NCBI RefSeq assembly: GCF_008831285.2
Contig: NC_045150.1
Coordinates: forward strand, 5,344,001 to 5,408,000
DNA: 64,000 nt
Reading direction: 5' to 3'
Source of the DNA: Nymphaea colorata
Taxonomy: Eukaryota > Streptophyta > Magnoliopsida > Nymphaeales > Nymphaeaceae
Shown: piece after piece, positions 45,358 through 58,500 of the stretch
Layout: every line of letters begins with the position of its first letter
How positions within the stretch are numbered: position 1 is the first letter of the stretch
The notes under the pieces: generated by a model
The model's database searches: none
Seen by the model: the letters and a program-made list of their open reading frames with translations, nothing else
What the model was told of the DNA's origin: nothing
Position numbers and translations under genes: made by a program

Positions 45358-47310
45358 TGCGACACCCTGTTCCAATGCCGTCTGAGGAGTGCTGCTCAGA
45401 ATTCCTCAGGAAACCTGCTGCCATATCATCGGTCGCTCTGGTTTCCTCGTGCAATCCCTTGATTGGTCTCACTCGTTCCTGAAACAAGGTGAGTTTTTTG
45501 TTGCTGCGTTTTTCTGTTTTTCGTTGCTGCCCACCTCGTCGCTGAATACTGTGGATTACTCATAGTGCCATATTATTAGATACAGTGAGAAAAACATGGC
45601 AACAATGGGCCTCAAACCTGCTTAACCTCTTGCAGCATCATTGTTCTTCACTGTGATGCGATTCTGTTTTCCAAACTGACTATGCACATAAAAATGCAGT
45701 CATATTATGCATCTATATATAGGAGACTAGCTTTTAGAAAGATTTCTTTCAGATAATGTTTTAGAAAAATTTTGAGCATGACTTTTTGTTACATCCTACA
45801 GGCATGAGTTTTTTTTTTTCTTGGTTTTTATGTTTCAATAGGAGTTTCTGAAAGAAGGGGAACTGGTTCACAACTTTCAAGAAACATGGCCACTTGACTA
45901 CTATGTTTATCCCTCCTTCATTATGCATAACATTATCTAGCTATCCTATACATGCACCCTGCTCACTCTCTCTCTTTCTCCTTCCATATATATTATAATG
46001 AAAGTCAGACTGAACTTATGTAGAACTTTACCAGTTCATTGGTAAATATGAAGTGTACACAGTTACAGATAAGATAAGGAAGACAGTGAATACATTTGTC
46101 TTTTCAAGAGAATTTTCGTAAGAGTTAATCTCGTCTAGAATGGCACTTGCGAATTTTAAAAAAAAATTAGCATAGGAAAAGGGCAACTGGGTGAAATGTT
46201 TAATTTTGTAATTAGATGAAGTATTCGTGAAACACTTAATTTTGAGAATAAAACTTTGTCAATCCTCTATATATGGATAGTTTTGTACTTATTCTTGGCT
46301 TAATCTTGCTTCTCCATAAAATTAACCATGCCATTTGAATTGCGCTCAACCACAAGCTTTTTAATGCCAAAGGATGGAGACATAACTTACTAACAAAGTA
46401 AACCACAAACTCTATCATTAAAAAAAAGAGAAATGTATAAACAAATGAGCAAGCAAATGATGGTAGACAGGAAAACAACCTAAGCAGTGACTTCATAACG
46501 TGCATGCCTCAAGTGGAGACTTTATTTTACAAAACTATGTGCCGTTAATTATTCCTAATTTTTTTACCATTTTACTTTTTTGGGCTTTCACAACAGGGAA
46601 ATCAGACACAGAATATGAGGCAAAGTCTCAATCTCCACAAAGTAAAACGCTTTAGATCCCTTTTGACTGGTTTGGTTTTTCAAAAGTGCAGAACAGTAGT
46701 TTTTGACAAAGACCAATCCCTAAAAATGCTTCACGCGATCGCATGCATGTAACATTTTAACAAATTAACAAATAAATGGTTACGAAGGAGGAAAATTTCA
46801 AAAACTGAGTGCAGGCAGCACACCCTAGTTCTTAATGATCTCCTACAGATGTGCAATGCAGAAAATTTGGACGACCAATGGAAGGAAATTTCATTTTCTA
46901 AACTGCAGAATAAGACATCGATGTTCTGCATATCAACAAAGTATTTAAACGTTGGATAACATCCAAGCAACGGATTATTTTGATTCGTTGTGAGTGTGCT
47001 ATTAGGACTGATTATTTTAGTTTTGTTTTTTATTGTCTTTTTTTAGAAACCTCTCAATTTTTTAATCATTTTGAATGTTAAGGGTATTATTGTAAAGTAT
47101 TATAAATTCTATCATTTTCTTTCCTTTATTTAGTCTAAACAAACATGATTTTAGTATTTCCTTTCATTTCCTTTCTTGTCTATCCAAACAGACTTTACAA
47201 TCACTTCTTTCTTTTCATTTCATTTCCTTTTCATTTCATTCTTTTCCCATTTCCTCCATTTCCTTTCCTTTCTTTTCCATCCATCCCTTTCCCTCCAACC
47301 AAACAAGGTA

Positions 47311-48000
47311 AGTGTGCATATTTTGGATCCTTGTGAAACAACATATAAAAGGACGATTTGCGCTACAACTTCAAAGTTGGTAAACGATTGATAATATAAA
47401 TAGCAATGTGGAAAGAATCAACCCAGAAATTATAAGATAATCCAACATCATAAAGCATACTTAATCATGTTTCGACGACATGACAATTTTTCCGTTCAAA
47501 TATACTATTTTGTTCCAGAGTGTAAGGGCAAGAAAATTGATGAAAAATATCATGTTCATCACAAAATGAAGCTAAATCAGAGTTCGCAAATGTCTTGCCA
47601 TTGTCAAATTGAACGGAGCATATATGCGCATTTAATTGTTTTTCAACTAAGGTCTTAAAATTCTTGAAACACAATACAACTTCAGATTTAGCTTTAAGAG
47701 GAAACAGCCATGAAAATCTAGAGTAATTGTCAACGATGAGCAGAAAAAACCTGAAGCCCTCTCGAGAGGTGATCGGGGTAGGTCCCCATACATCTATATG
47801 AAGTATTTCAAGAGGGTGTGAGGCTTGAAAATCAGATATTAGAAAGGGTTATTTATGTGACTTTTTGTAATAGGAGAATTTATTGATATGAATCTATTGG
47901 AATTTAAAAAAACTGACGATCTTCTTGTTGGCATGACCAAGTCGTCGATGCCATAGATCAAATGATGTTGAAATTTTATTGATGCCTGCTGGAAACCAAC
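47311..48000 (-). pseudogene. Copia integrase remnant
   Basis: Minus-strand 47674-47465 encodes FDNGKTFANSDLASFCDEHD and EQNSIFERKN. These are the second catalytic Asp and the Glu-bearing helix of the DDE core (D...x about 35...E). The frame continues in pieces to a LSYNFWVDSFHIAIYIINRLP-like segment, typical of the end of the core. The N-terminal HHCC region toward 48000 is broken by stops. Confidence 0.82.
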
Positions 48001-48420
48001 AACTAAACGTTGTTCACTTGATTAAAGACAAGTCCATGTTCGATCTAGTCGCCTTAATGGGATAGAGACTGTTACGCGTCGTTGGTCCTTGAAGTAGAAT
48101 CTTGTTCGTCTGTCGATCCTTAATAACAAAATCATGTGGTGAGAATTGAAAAATGCAGTCATTTTTATATGTAAATTTTTCTATTGATAAAATATTATAA
48201 GTCATTTTAGGCACATGCAGGGCATTGTTAAGATGAAACGAAGTCCCAGCAGATTTAACTAATAAATTCCCTGTATGTTTAATAGAGAGACTTGAACCGT
48301 TATCAATCATGATATTGTCTGATCTATCATTTGTTCTTGTTGTGCATCATCTCATTGTTGTTGACAATATGATTGGTTGCTCCTGAATCGGGATACCAAT
48401 ATTCACTGGTGTATTCCTAC
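48001..48420 (-). pseudogene. Copia protease and pre-integrase remnant
   Basis: A broken frame near 48400 reads YPDSGATNHIV, the aspartic protease active site of copia elements. It is followed by an open minus-strand frame (48310-48014) with NALHVPKMTYNILSI and FVIKDRQTNKILLQG, typical of the protease-to-integrase region. Confidence 0.8.
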
Positions 48421-49300
48421 AAATTCATGACTGAAAATGCACGCGGAATATCATAACATGTCCTCACAGAGTGACTCCTTCGTCCACAGTATTGGCTCGT
48501 TATGATGGTGCGAGGATCGCTTCCATTTCCTACATTGTTGTTTGAACCTCCATGTTGTTGTGGTTGAGTTTGAATTTGTGGTCAATTTTCTCTTCCTTGG
48601 AATCGACCTCCTTGCCGACCTCTGAAGCCACCTCGTCCTCTGAAGCGTTCTTGAAAGGTGTTGAAAGCAATCTAGTTTTTAGCCTGCAATCTGGTTTTCA
48701 GCTTGTGGTAATGCTTGGACAGACTTATTAGAATCGGCCATAGATGACTTGAACATATCAAGTCTCTTCTCTTGCATGAGCAGAAGATCGAACAACTCAG
48801 AAAACGTAATTGAGGCATTTGAAAAATTAGCACTAATGAGAGTAACAAAACTTTCGTATTCAATGGGCAAACCGTTCATCGTGATCTATACAAGATCACC
48901 ATCTGTTGTATCTAATCCTGTCGTGGCTAACGTATCTGCAGGAAATTTGATTCGCTCCAAGTAGGTTTGCATATCCATATTGCCTTTTTGAATGAAACGT
49001 AACTCCTTCCTTAACATCATTATTATCAAAGGTCATTGAGAATTAAAGGACTTCTTCAGCATATTCCATACCTCAAACGCTGATTTGCTAGTCACGATTT
49101 GTCTCAGAACTAGTTCGGAGACGATGGCCTTGATCCAACTTAGTGCTAGTCGATCAGACCTCTTTCAAACAGCGAACTCTAGATTAACTTCAATCTTGCC
49201 GTCTTTCACAATAGTTTCTGGAGGAGAAGGGAACGTCCCATCTATGAGAGGTGCAAGTTTTTGGGACTCCATGATCGATTCCTGCTAAAAACTCCATAGC
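48421..49300 (-). pseudogene. Copia gag remnant
   Basis: On the minus strand, from MESQKLAPLIDGT near 49272 onward, typical gag (UBN2-like) blocks appear: WIKAIVSELVLRQI, MNGLPIEYESFVTLI and ELFDLLLMQEKRL. A CQYCGRRSHSVRTC-like zinc knuckle is near 48500-48450. Internal stops break the frame at several places. Confidence 0.8.
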
Positions 49301-49403
49301 AGATAGTTGTCTCGATTAAGTTTAACAGAAACAAAGTGCAGCGATAGCATTCCATTGAGTTGACGACGAGTTTGCCATAATACTTTTGGAAGAATAAGAT
49401 GAT

Positions 49404-49416
49404 GGCTCTGATACCA
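49404..49416 (-). other. Primer-binding site of the copia element
   Basis: The minus strand reads TGGTATCAGAGCC directly after the LTR. This is the standard plant copia primer site, complementary to the 3' end of initiator tRNA-Met. Confidence 0.92.
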
Positions 49417-49660
49417 TGAAAAGCATCAAGAATATCGTGAAAAAAAAAAGAATGAATGAGAATTCAGGATTGAATCTTTCATCGCGTTTACATAGTTGAG
49501 AATACAACGTATATATCGAGTACAATGGATAGGAAGTTACAACAAAAGTGAATAAAAATGCAAGAGATAAAAACGTAAATCAGATCCAAAATTATAGGAG
49601 GAGCTACGTTTTTATCTCTTGCTGATGTCGTCAATCTTGATTCAAAAACTTTCCTTGAGA
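49417..49660 (-). repeat. 5' LTR of the copia element
   Basis: The inner end is TGAAAAGCATC on the + strand and the outer end 'ctttccttgaga', where the other LTR has 'ctttccttaaca'. An extra ten bases or so (near 49520) account for its greater length. The scattered differences between the LTRs mean the insertion is not recent. Confidence 0.85.
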
Positions 49661-49830
49661 GAATGTCCTCCGTTTAAATAATCTGAGAATTTCAATAATG
49701 TAAATCTTAAATCCACTTTACATAAAAAACCATGGATTTAAGGTCAGATTGGAGGGGAGGGGGTCCGACATTAGATCTGTGGATCTGAGATCACAGATCA
49801 CCATGGATCTGAAACAAACACATCCTAAAG
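49661..49830. mobile_element. Right fragment of the MITE interrupted by the copia element
   Basis: It contains 'aaaaaccatggatttaaggt', 'ggatctgagatcacagatcaccatggatc' in parts, and an end 'gaaacaaacacatcctaaag' (reverse CTTTAGGATGTGTTTG), matching the family ends seen at 15.1, 34.8 and 40.9 kb. Confidence 0.5.
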
Positions 49831-51364
49831 CCTTTGCTGAACAATATAATAATACAAAAAGGAAGCGGGGAAGCATACAACTGTTTCTTTTGTTATATGG
49901 ATGTGCTTCAGCGTAGGCACAGTTGCTATATCTTTTGTATTCAAATACAAAATAATAATAATTTGTTTGTTTGATAATTTTAAAGCAAGCTTACTTTTTA
50001 AACAATATTAATTCACACGCGCAATTACCAACCTATCTAGCCTAATTCGCCCTCCTAATAGGAATCGTTGTTGTATTCAGTGCATGCAACAAACCCTTTA
50101 ATCATTGAGTTATCTCAGCGAAAAAATAAGGTTTGTTAATGTTTTATAGCAATAAAATGTCAAGAATCATTGTTACGTGTGTAACAAGTCCTTTATATCC
50201 GTAAGTAACCACAGTAAATGAGTAAGAGTTTGTAAGAGTTAGCAATGCTAATATTTCAAAAAATTATTGTTAAATTTACATGCTTTCTCAAAAGGAGAAG
50301 AAAAAAGAGCACAGGTAAGAAGCAAGTTCGATGCATCATTGGGACATGCTAAAGCCAATCCGTAGCCTCCATAACACAAACTTGTCCAAAATATATTAAC
50401 ATATATAGATATCTAAAGATACATTTATAAAAGGTATATTGCATGGTCCTGTTTGAGCTATTCAGAACATCATATATTCAAGTATGAACTTAGTTTTCAC
50501 ATTAAACAATACATCAAATAGCTTTAATTGTGTACTATTTTGATTGATTAAGCTTTATGCACGAGCTTTCAGTTAGTGACTCTTAAATCAGATGACATTA
50601 TAGTATTACATAAATATCCGTTAAGCCTACGTGTTTGATTCAAACAAACAGCAAAACATAAGTTGCAGCTGATTCAAACACACGCCTCCCGTGTCAGGGG
50701 GTTCTCTATGCGTCGGCCATGGCTGATCAGGGAGGGTACAAATGGCACAAAATCACAAGAATAAAGGGGCTGCCAGATAAGCCCAAGTGTGTATCAGCCA
50801 TGGCCGATGCACACCTTCCATCGGAGAAGATAAACACAGGGAGAGAGTGCGGGGAAGGCGTGGGATGAAGACAGAGATGGAGAGAGAGGGTGAGGAGACA
50901 CGCCCCTCAGTCGAGGAATATAACGACGAGAGAGAGAGAGGGACGTACCTTCTGTCATAGCCACAAAAAACAACAGGTATTATTTTTAAAAAAATGTTTA
51001 AAATGTTAAGGATAGAAAAGATGCATCATGGGCACGGGAGCAGTGGCAAGGATGGTTTCTTCGCTTGCGAGGGAAAAATGCATCATGGGCGCGGGAGGAA
51101 ACTTCAGAGGCCTGTTTGGAATTTTGATTGCAGAATGAAAATCCGATTTGATTCCAGAATTCTGATTTCAAAATCAGTCCAAAATTCTGGAATTAAAAGT
51201 TTACATCTGGTTAAGCGATTCCTGAATCAAATGCCCCACTCCCCCTGACTTCAATACGTAATAGCTTTGGTGGTTTGTGCATGCAACCTTCGGTTTTGGC
51301 ATGCAAACTTCATATTACTCGATACAAGTTATTTTCTGCGGCCTGCTAGGTCCATCACAGTCCA
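49831..51364. other. Intergenic stretch, no gene recognised
   Basis: AT-rich, with a moderately GC-rich patch at 50680-50950 holding 'tcggccatggctgatcaggg' and 'tcagccatggccgatgcac' (an inverted-like pair) and a (GA)n run at 50929-50941. Two copies of 'gatgcatcatgggc(a/g)cgggag' type lie at 51020-51095. Confidence 0.4.
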
Positions 51365-51660
51365 CAGATAGAGGCTACAGCTCGTAATTGCGGCCCGAGT
51401 TCAGCCCGATTCTTGAAAACTGAATCAAAGCCCGATTAAAATAAAAAGATATATTTTAAAATATAAAATAATATATAAATATAATTAATTATAATAAAAT
51501 ACATATATAATTTTATATATAAATAATATTTAAAAAACATATCAAGCCGAATCTGGTCCTGTCAAACTAACCTGAGTTGACCCGATAAGTTGTCTAGCCG
51601 ACCAGGCACACTTTTTTCAAACACAAATACCAGATACCCAACCCAATGCCCATCCTTAAT
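51365..51660. mobile_element. Small element: GC-rich ends, AT-rich core (copy 3)
   Basis: The left end is 'gcggcccgagttcagcccg', the core at 51435-51540 is almost pure A/T, and the right part has 'ctgagttgacccgataag' and 'cccaacccaatgcccatcc'. It has the same plan as 31520-31910. Confidence 0.45.
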
Positions 51661-51899
51661 TACAGCTGGATCTAGTAAGAGCATAAGCGTCACAACAAAC
51701 CATATAAGGTGCAAACCACCACATTGTAAAATTGATACCGTCCATAGATATTGTTTTCGAGTTTTTCTCGACAAGGTTTTTTTTCAAGTATTTTTTATAA
51801 AATTTTTATTTGTGAAGACTTTTAATGAAATAAACAAAATCAAAATATTATGTAAAAATAAAATAAATGAGAAACTGAAATAATATCTAAAAAATATTT

Positions 51900-52190
51900 A
51901 ATTAAAATGATAAAATTGATAAGGTAATAAGCATCAAACTACAAAATAAGCAAGAGGAAATGAAACAATGAAGTAAACGTTGAAAAAAATGAAAACAAAA
52001 AAAAATAAAAAAGAGCAAAAGTTGAAGAAATGAAACAAACAAAATGAAAAAATGAAAAATCGCAAAAATAAATCGTGATAAAATTGGAATAAATTGATTT
52101 TGATGTTTTTCCAAACTCTCACATATTTTTCCCATTCTGTTCTTTTTCTTTCTCTTTTTAATATCATGATATTTTCGAAAATATCCGATA
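51900..52190 (-). repeat. AT-rich repeat with GATATTTTCGAAAATATC palindrome, copy 1
   Basis: The palindrome (about 52169-52186) and the adjoining A/T tracts resemble 54030-54200 in the opposite orientation. Shared features are the palindrome, then 'tcacgatttattttt'/'tcacattttgtttctt' and long T runs. Confidence 0.5.
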
Positions 52191-52506
52191 TCTATGGTTG
52201 GAACTTGATACCTCCAAGAGCCTGCCTATTTTAATCGTAATTTGGCAAAAGGGCCAAAATAATTTCACCCCGCTCCAAATACAAATTGAATTTAACACAT
52301 AAAATCGCAGCATGCTTGCCTGGACATCCAGCTAAATAGGCTGCCAACCGTGCCTAATTTAACCAGTCTTTTTAGTTTATCTTTCTGCTGCGTTAACTTG
52401 CCATATTTTCACGATTTCTATTTTATCCATTTTTGAAATCAATCCAGTCAACAGACTATGGGTGAACCAGAGAGCATAAAAGAAATTGCAGATTTATCAG
52501 AAACGA

Positions 52507-55500
52507 TCAAGAGTCTGGTGGAACAAGCATTCTACTTATGCCTAAATATTCTGCTGCAAAATCTTCATCATTTTTCCCCAACATTTCTCTCAAGCTACAT
52601 TGCAGGTCCCTGCGTTTGACAACCCAAAACCTCGGTTTGATTCTCTTCTCCAGGGAATAACTAAAATATCTAGGATATTCCACGACTTCTTTGATTGGTT
52701 TATCCATGATATATACAAGAAATTCCAGCTTCGGCTTCAATACTCCTTCAATGCTGTAACCAAGTAAAGGAGAAAATCTGTAAACAATTGAAGCCACTTC
52801 CTTTCTTGACAACCCTACCTTCATCAAATAGTCCATCCTGTTCATGCGAGAAAAACAAAAAATGTCCCAAGTCATACCAACGCAGTAGTTTCTCTGATTA
52901 AACAGCAACATAAAGACGGCATCATTTCCTGAGTGAAAGGTAAGACTGATCTCTTCCATAAGACAATTTTCCAATTGTACATATACAAAAGAAAAACAAT
53001 AAAACTTAGAGCATACCGTGGCTTTAGCGTGTTATGTATACTGCATACAAGAAATTCAGGATACTTTCTGATAACTCGTGGGAAGTGGTCTTCAGGAATA
53101 CCAAGATCAGTAATGAATCTGATCTTCTCCTTCAATGTATTCTCAATATTGGCAGCAAAAATTTCTGGGCAACGACAGAGAAGCTTTCCTATATCTCTAC
53201 TTTCAAAACCAAGTTCTTCCATGAAGGTGACCACCTAACATAGAAGAATCAATGAACCATGACAAAGAGAGTTTCAGCCAAAATTTCTACGAATATGAGT
53301 TGCATAGCCAAGAACATTTTTCACAAGGTGTAAATTTCAAACCCCAACCTGCATATCTAAAGCAAATAGCTTTTTGAAGCATAAACGAGAATAATATGCA
53401 ACTGGACACTGATTAGACAAGCATCGAGTATACTCATTCTTGATTTTTTTTTTTTTTTTAAAAAAAAAGAGAGAAATTGTCACAGACTTTCCAGGATCAC
53501 AAAGCTGGATCTCTTGTTCACCAACTAATACTGACACAGCTCTAGCAGTTCTGCAACATCAGTCTTCCCTTGTCCTTTGTCATCCTTGTTCGGATAAAGC
53601 AAGTAATTTAAGAATTGACACCCATTTGGTGAGTTCTTCTATTCCCACCATATGATACCATGTAACACTTCCTATCATCCATGGGCTATTTTTACAAAGA
53701 AACCGTAGATTGGCTGCTTAAGTTGGTGGTGTGCATGTGTACAAGACGAAAAGGTAGGTTTTAGAATTCAGCCAAACTGTTGTCTTCTGGCATTCATTTC
53801 AAAATTCATTTTAGAGTACGCAAGTGAAAAGATATAAGTTAGTACCTTTTCAGTACCTAGCAGTAATCTTGGTACCGAAACTCAAAAGAATTGCAAATTC
53901 AAGAGCATGAGGTGCAAATCCTTGTACTAGACAAGATAACATAGACCTGCTTAACCTTTAACATAGTTACAAACAACTGCCTAACATTTAAAAAGTTGTA
54001 AAGAACCCCCAAGTTTGAGTCACTGTCACAGATATCATTATATTTTTGAAAATATCACAATATTAATAAGGAAAACAGAAAAAAAAATTATATTTAAAAA
54101 AATGAAAATAAATTTCCTCGTCTTTATCACATTTTGTTTCTTTTTTTTTTTTGTTTTCTCTCTTTTTTTACATCAATATCATCATGAGTTCATATAAACT
54201 TATGTAAAGCTATTTATCATAATTAGCCTCTCATTTATTTTATTTTAACATAATTTTTAGATTTTTGTTTTCGTTTTCCTGAGATTTTTCCAAGATTTTG
54301 CTGAGAAAACAACTTTGAAAAAAAATATCTGAGCAAAACCTTGCCACTAAAAATCTGAAAATGACATTTGTGACAATATTTTGTGCAAATAAAATAAATT
54401 CCAAACACACTTCAGAAATGTTGGCTCATGGAAAACATTAGATTGATGTTTAAAATACACATTTTTTATTTAAAAAAAGAACTTCCAGAAAGCATGATTC
54501 TTTGTCCTTTTTCTCCATCTTTTGGATGATCAGGTTCGGTGTTTGCCATTCTTAATTTTTAGGTTTTCTTGTGGAAGAAAAGAACAAAGATGTGGTGAAC
54601 AGTCAGCTACGAAGCCAGTCCAACAGCCAGCTCAGTTTCCTTTGAACGGTATATATTGGGGGGCTCAGCCCCTTCTTTCTACCATGCTTTTTCCAAGCAA
54701 TGGACGAATAAAATAGATTTATTTTTATGTTGCTTGTACCATGGGGGACTTTTGTTAGTATTTGTGGGGTTTGATTTTGTGTTGGTGCAACTGCACATGT
54801 AACTGATCTTTGTGAGATTTTGTGAGTTAATCAAGTCTATATAAACTTGATTCTAGAGAAGATTGAGGGCAGCTTTACAATACTAACTTGTGTCAAACCT
54901 TAGTTAACTAAATGGTGGCTGGTAGAAGCAGTTGTTTGGGAGTTGCTGATAAACATTAGGCAGTTATTTTTAGTTTTTGAAAGTCAAGCAGTTGCCTATA
55001 AATAGGTCAAAAATTCAGCAGTTTTCTTTCTAAAGCTTCAGCAAAGAATTTCACCATCAAGTAGCAAGAAGCAGAGTCGTTGGGATTTAGGATAAAATGG
55101 GCTTATGGTTGGGCAGGTCCAAGAAAAAGTCTTCTAGAATGGAAAAGGCAAATATTTATGTGCAACCAAAATCTTGGGAAATTGGCCATTTAAAGTATTC
55201 ATTATCGAGAAGGGCAGCTTAGGACATTGACATGCCATCGGTCATAAGTAGTCACTTCCCATTTCTCATGGTCGTCCAGATTACTTTTATTGAAGCAAGT
55301 GAAAACACTTCTCTCTAGAAAAACCTTTCACATATTTGAAGTTGATTCATTGCTTATGCACATCAATGACATGAACAAGTGGTGAAATGCTCCCATGACT
55401 CAGATGCATTATGCATTCCACTGGCTGAGAAACAGAGGACTCTTCTATCGGCAAGCCTCAGCAGTCCCATGGGCCTCTCATACGTCATGTCATATCTAAT

Positions 55501-58500
55501 GGTGATATAATGATCTCTATTAATTTCATGCATTTTGACATTAATGTATTTATATTGATAAATTATTCCAGTTATTAATAATAATATTCATATTTCCTAC
55601 CTTTCATTTACTATTCATCCATTTCTTCCAACTAGATTCCAAGAAATTCCATCTCAGTGCCAGGTGATTCCTCACAGTAGAACACCCCACTTTTGACTTT
55701 CCTTATGCTTTGAATGTTCAAATTCCCCTTCTATTCCAAAGATGTGCTGTCCACTCCAGCAACCATAGGCAAACAACCACACAATTTTGAGCTATTCAAT
55801 TTTAACTCTTGCTTGAGAATAGTTGGAGGAGATAGACAAATGAATAACTTTAGCAGTAACAATGTGACAATCAAAGCCCAACAGAAGATTTTTGACTCTT
55901 AGTTATCTGCTTCCAGTTCGACCACATAGTCCTGAGAAGGGAAGATGGATTTGTTACATGTTACTTGTTGAGACCTTAGTATGTTTCTGTTTCGCACATA
56001 CATGTTTCTGCTTCAGAGATTGTATGCTTATCACAATTTCAAAAAATAAAAACATATCAGTGGGAAACTAAGATGAGGACCTTCGTGACACAGAATATTT
56101 TCTTTCCTATGTGATACTTTTGGAGGCATTAACTATCACAGTTCAATGTCCTTTATGGCGATGACTGGTTAGTCACTAAACCAGAAAAATGCCCCATGGA
56201 TGAAGGATCAGAGGGTTTGGTTTGTACCAACACAACTATTACAACTAGATGCCATGTGACAGAAAAAAAAAAGAAAAGAAACGAAAAGAAACAAAGTTAA
56301 TTGATAAAACCATTGTGCAGACACTAAAAGACCCTAGATTATGCACCACTATTATTTGGGCAAAAATATATGCCAGTTCATTCATAGATCTAGATGGAAA
56401 TGCTAAGGATAGAAAAGAGAAAAAAAAAGAAACATATACGTACATCTTTCAGAAAATTTTGAAGGAAACGTAAACAATAGTTTAAGTCTTCAAGTTAATA
56501 AAAAAACAAACCTTCAAGAGCTCTTGAGGTCTCTGCAGCAACAATTGAGGACTAGAAGAAATAATATGTGCAAACTTTTGGCTTCTAACCCCCAAATCAA
56601 CAAACTGTGTTAGCACCAACTTCATCCTTCCAGTTGAACATCCTAATATATGAGGCCAGCTTTTGATCGCACCAGTGATACTGGCTTTTGGCACCTAATG
56701 ATAAAAAGAATTGCTATTGTCATTGGCTGAACATTAAACTAAGAAGAAAGTTGGCATGAATATAAATGTCCTCATGTTCTAGTCACATGCACATACAGTT
56801 TAAAAAGTATGTATATACAACTATTACTATTATCTAGAAGAAATAAATGATTAACACCACCTAACAACAGCAGGAGTTGTTGAAAATGAAAAGACAAAAT
56901 AGGTGACAAAATGGACCATATTTTTTAAGAAAGGTAGCAAATTAACCATATCTTCTTTCTTTCCCCTCCAAAAAATTGGACCCTAGCTAGATAAATAATA
57001 CCTACTCTTGCTAGGTGGACAACATCAGGGGTGCTCTAAGAACTATCCAATGGCACTTAACCAACGAAAAGGATGGAACACATTATGCATGCCTATCCAC
57101 TGTTAGGAAAGAAGGGATTAATTTTTTATTTTCCAAACTCAGATATCAGTACAAGGATGTAGAGTAAATTTCAGCCACCATTTCAAGGACAAAATATTAT
57201 ATCAAACAGATAAGGAAAAAATTCAATATAATTGCAAAATACACCTCGCAACTTGAAATAGGCCCCGTTCATTTTCATGCACAGGAACACAGATATCAAA
57301 CAAAGATTTAATATTTCTCTCTACCATCTCTTGATTTTTCATATGTATAACAGACTCGGCAGTTAAAGTATGTAATGACCAAAATTAATAGAATGGTGAC
57401 AACAAGTAAGGAAAAGAGAAGCCAAAATATTCACCTTTTCTGCACTAAGTAAGAAGACAATTTCTCCATAGTTTTTTTGGATACAATTTGAGAGAATCCA
57501 AGGGTACTTAACCAGCAGCTTTCCCATTTCTTTGTCCTCTATGCCGACCTGAACAGAAACATGATTGATTGGGTTATTTACATAGGAGAAGCAGAAAAAC
57601 AAACAAGCGCCTAACGACCTCACCAGCAGTTTGGTGTATGATTACAAAGCAACTTATTGAAGAATTATCTGTTGCTGCTAGGTGTGGCAAACAATGACTA
57701 CAGGTCATGCATCATGGCTCATTAGATGCACAAGTACATCCATGTATATGCATATCTTAGTAGTCTGCATGTGTGTGTGGGTTGGTGGAATGGTGGGTGA
57801 ATGTGTGACCATATGCATGAATCACAGGTGCAGTGGCTTGTAAACTGTATTGAAATTACGCGGAGACAAAACTCAATATTGCCTAAAGAGAGTTTCATTA
57901 CACACATTTGATGTTGAAAAAATAGAACCAGGAAAGTAAAACGGTACAAAAACAAGAAGAATCAGATTACCCTTGCAAAAAACTTTATTCTGGGGATAAT
58001 ATCCTTCTCGATGTTGTAAAAGATAGTGGGAGGAAATAGTAAGATTATCATTCCAATCAGTCCTTTTGGCACACCAGCTTCTTCAAAAAATTGCACCAAC
58101 GGCTTGATACTGGAATCAATTGACAGCAAAAGTACACGAGGAAAAGATTCAATAAGATAAGGAAAAGAGGCATCCCCTTGATCCAACATGTTTAATCCTC
58201 CACGCCTGGCTTCCATCTAAAACATGGAAGAAGTATCAATGATAAGGAAATCAAACCTTATCAAATATGAACACAATTGTAAAAAGGTGACATGTTGAAA
58301 CTTGAAAGAATCATCAGGCAACATCAGAAGATGAAGAAAATTCATAAACTGAACTGACCTTCTCAAAGTATGACAGAGTTCTTTGAACATCATCATCAGC
58401 AGAAATAGAGAAGTGCTTCATCATGCGACGAGCATTCTTTCCAATCAATTTCACTCGGTCCCGTTCAGAAAACAATATTTCTTTCACAAACTTAACCTGT

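Larger units (their letters stand above)
44300..47310. mobile_element. About 3 kb of foreign sequence inserted in the copia element
   Basis: The copia integrase frame fades after the KYAHL-like segment near 47310, and the pre-RT spacer resumes near 44290. The sequence between matches no copia part. It contains a GGCC-rich end (44355-44450), a 470-base pyrimidine tract, a GC-rich purine patch (44930-45055), a duplicated segment (45202-45357) and an intergenic-looking AT-rich part. It ends with CT-rich sequence 'tttccctccaaccaaacaagg', a typical MITE-like end. It may be one composite element or two successive insertions. Confidence 0.55.
42488..49660 (-). mobile_element. Decayed Ty1/copia LTR retrotransposon, split by a later insertion
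   Basis: Two related repeats of about 234 and 244 bp (42488-42721 and 49417-49660) end the element. A primer-binding site matching initiator tRNA-Met adjoins the right LTR on the inner side, so transcription runs right to left. In that direction the order is gag, protease, integrase, reverse transcriptase, RNase H, the copia order. All regions carry stops or frameshifts. The integrase-to-RT interval is interrupted by about 3 kb of unrelated sequence (about 44300-47310). I see no clean 5-bp target duplication: the flanks are gaaga and gaatg. Confidence 0.85.

Noticed and set aside
56249-56473. Small lysine-rich + frame in mTERF intron 5
   Set aside because: Low-complexity Lys/Glu run from an A-rich tract, antisense to the gene and with no family match.
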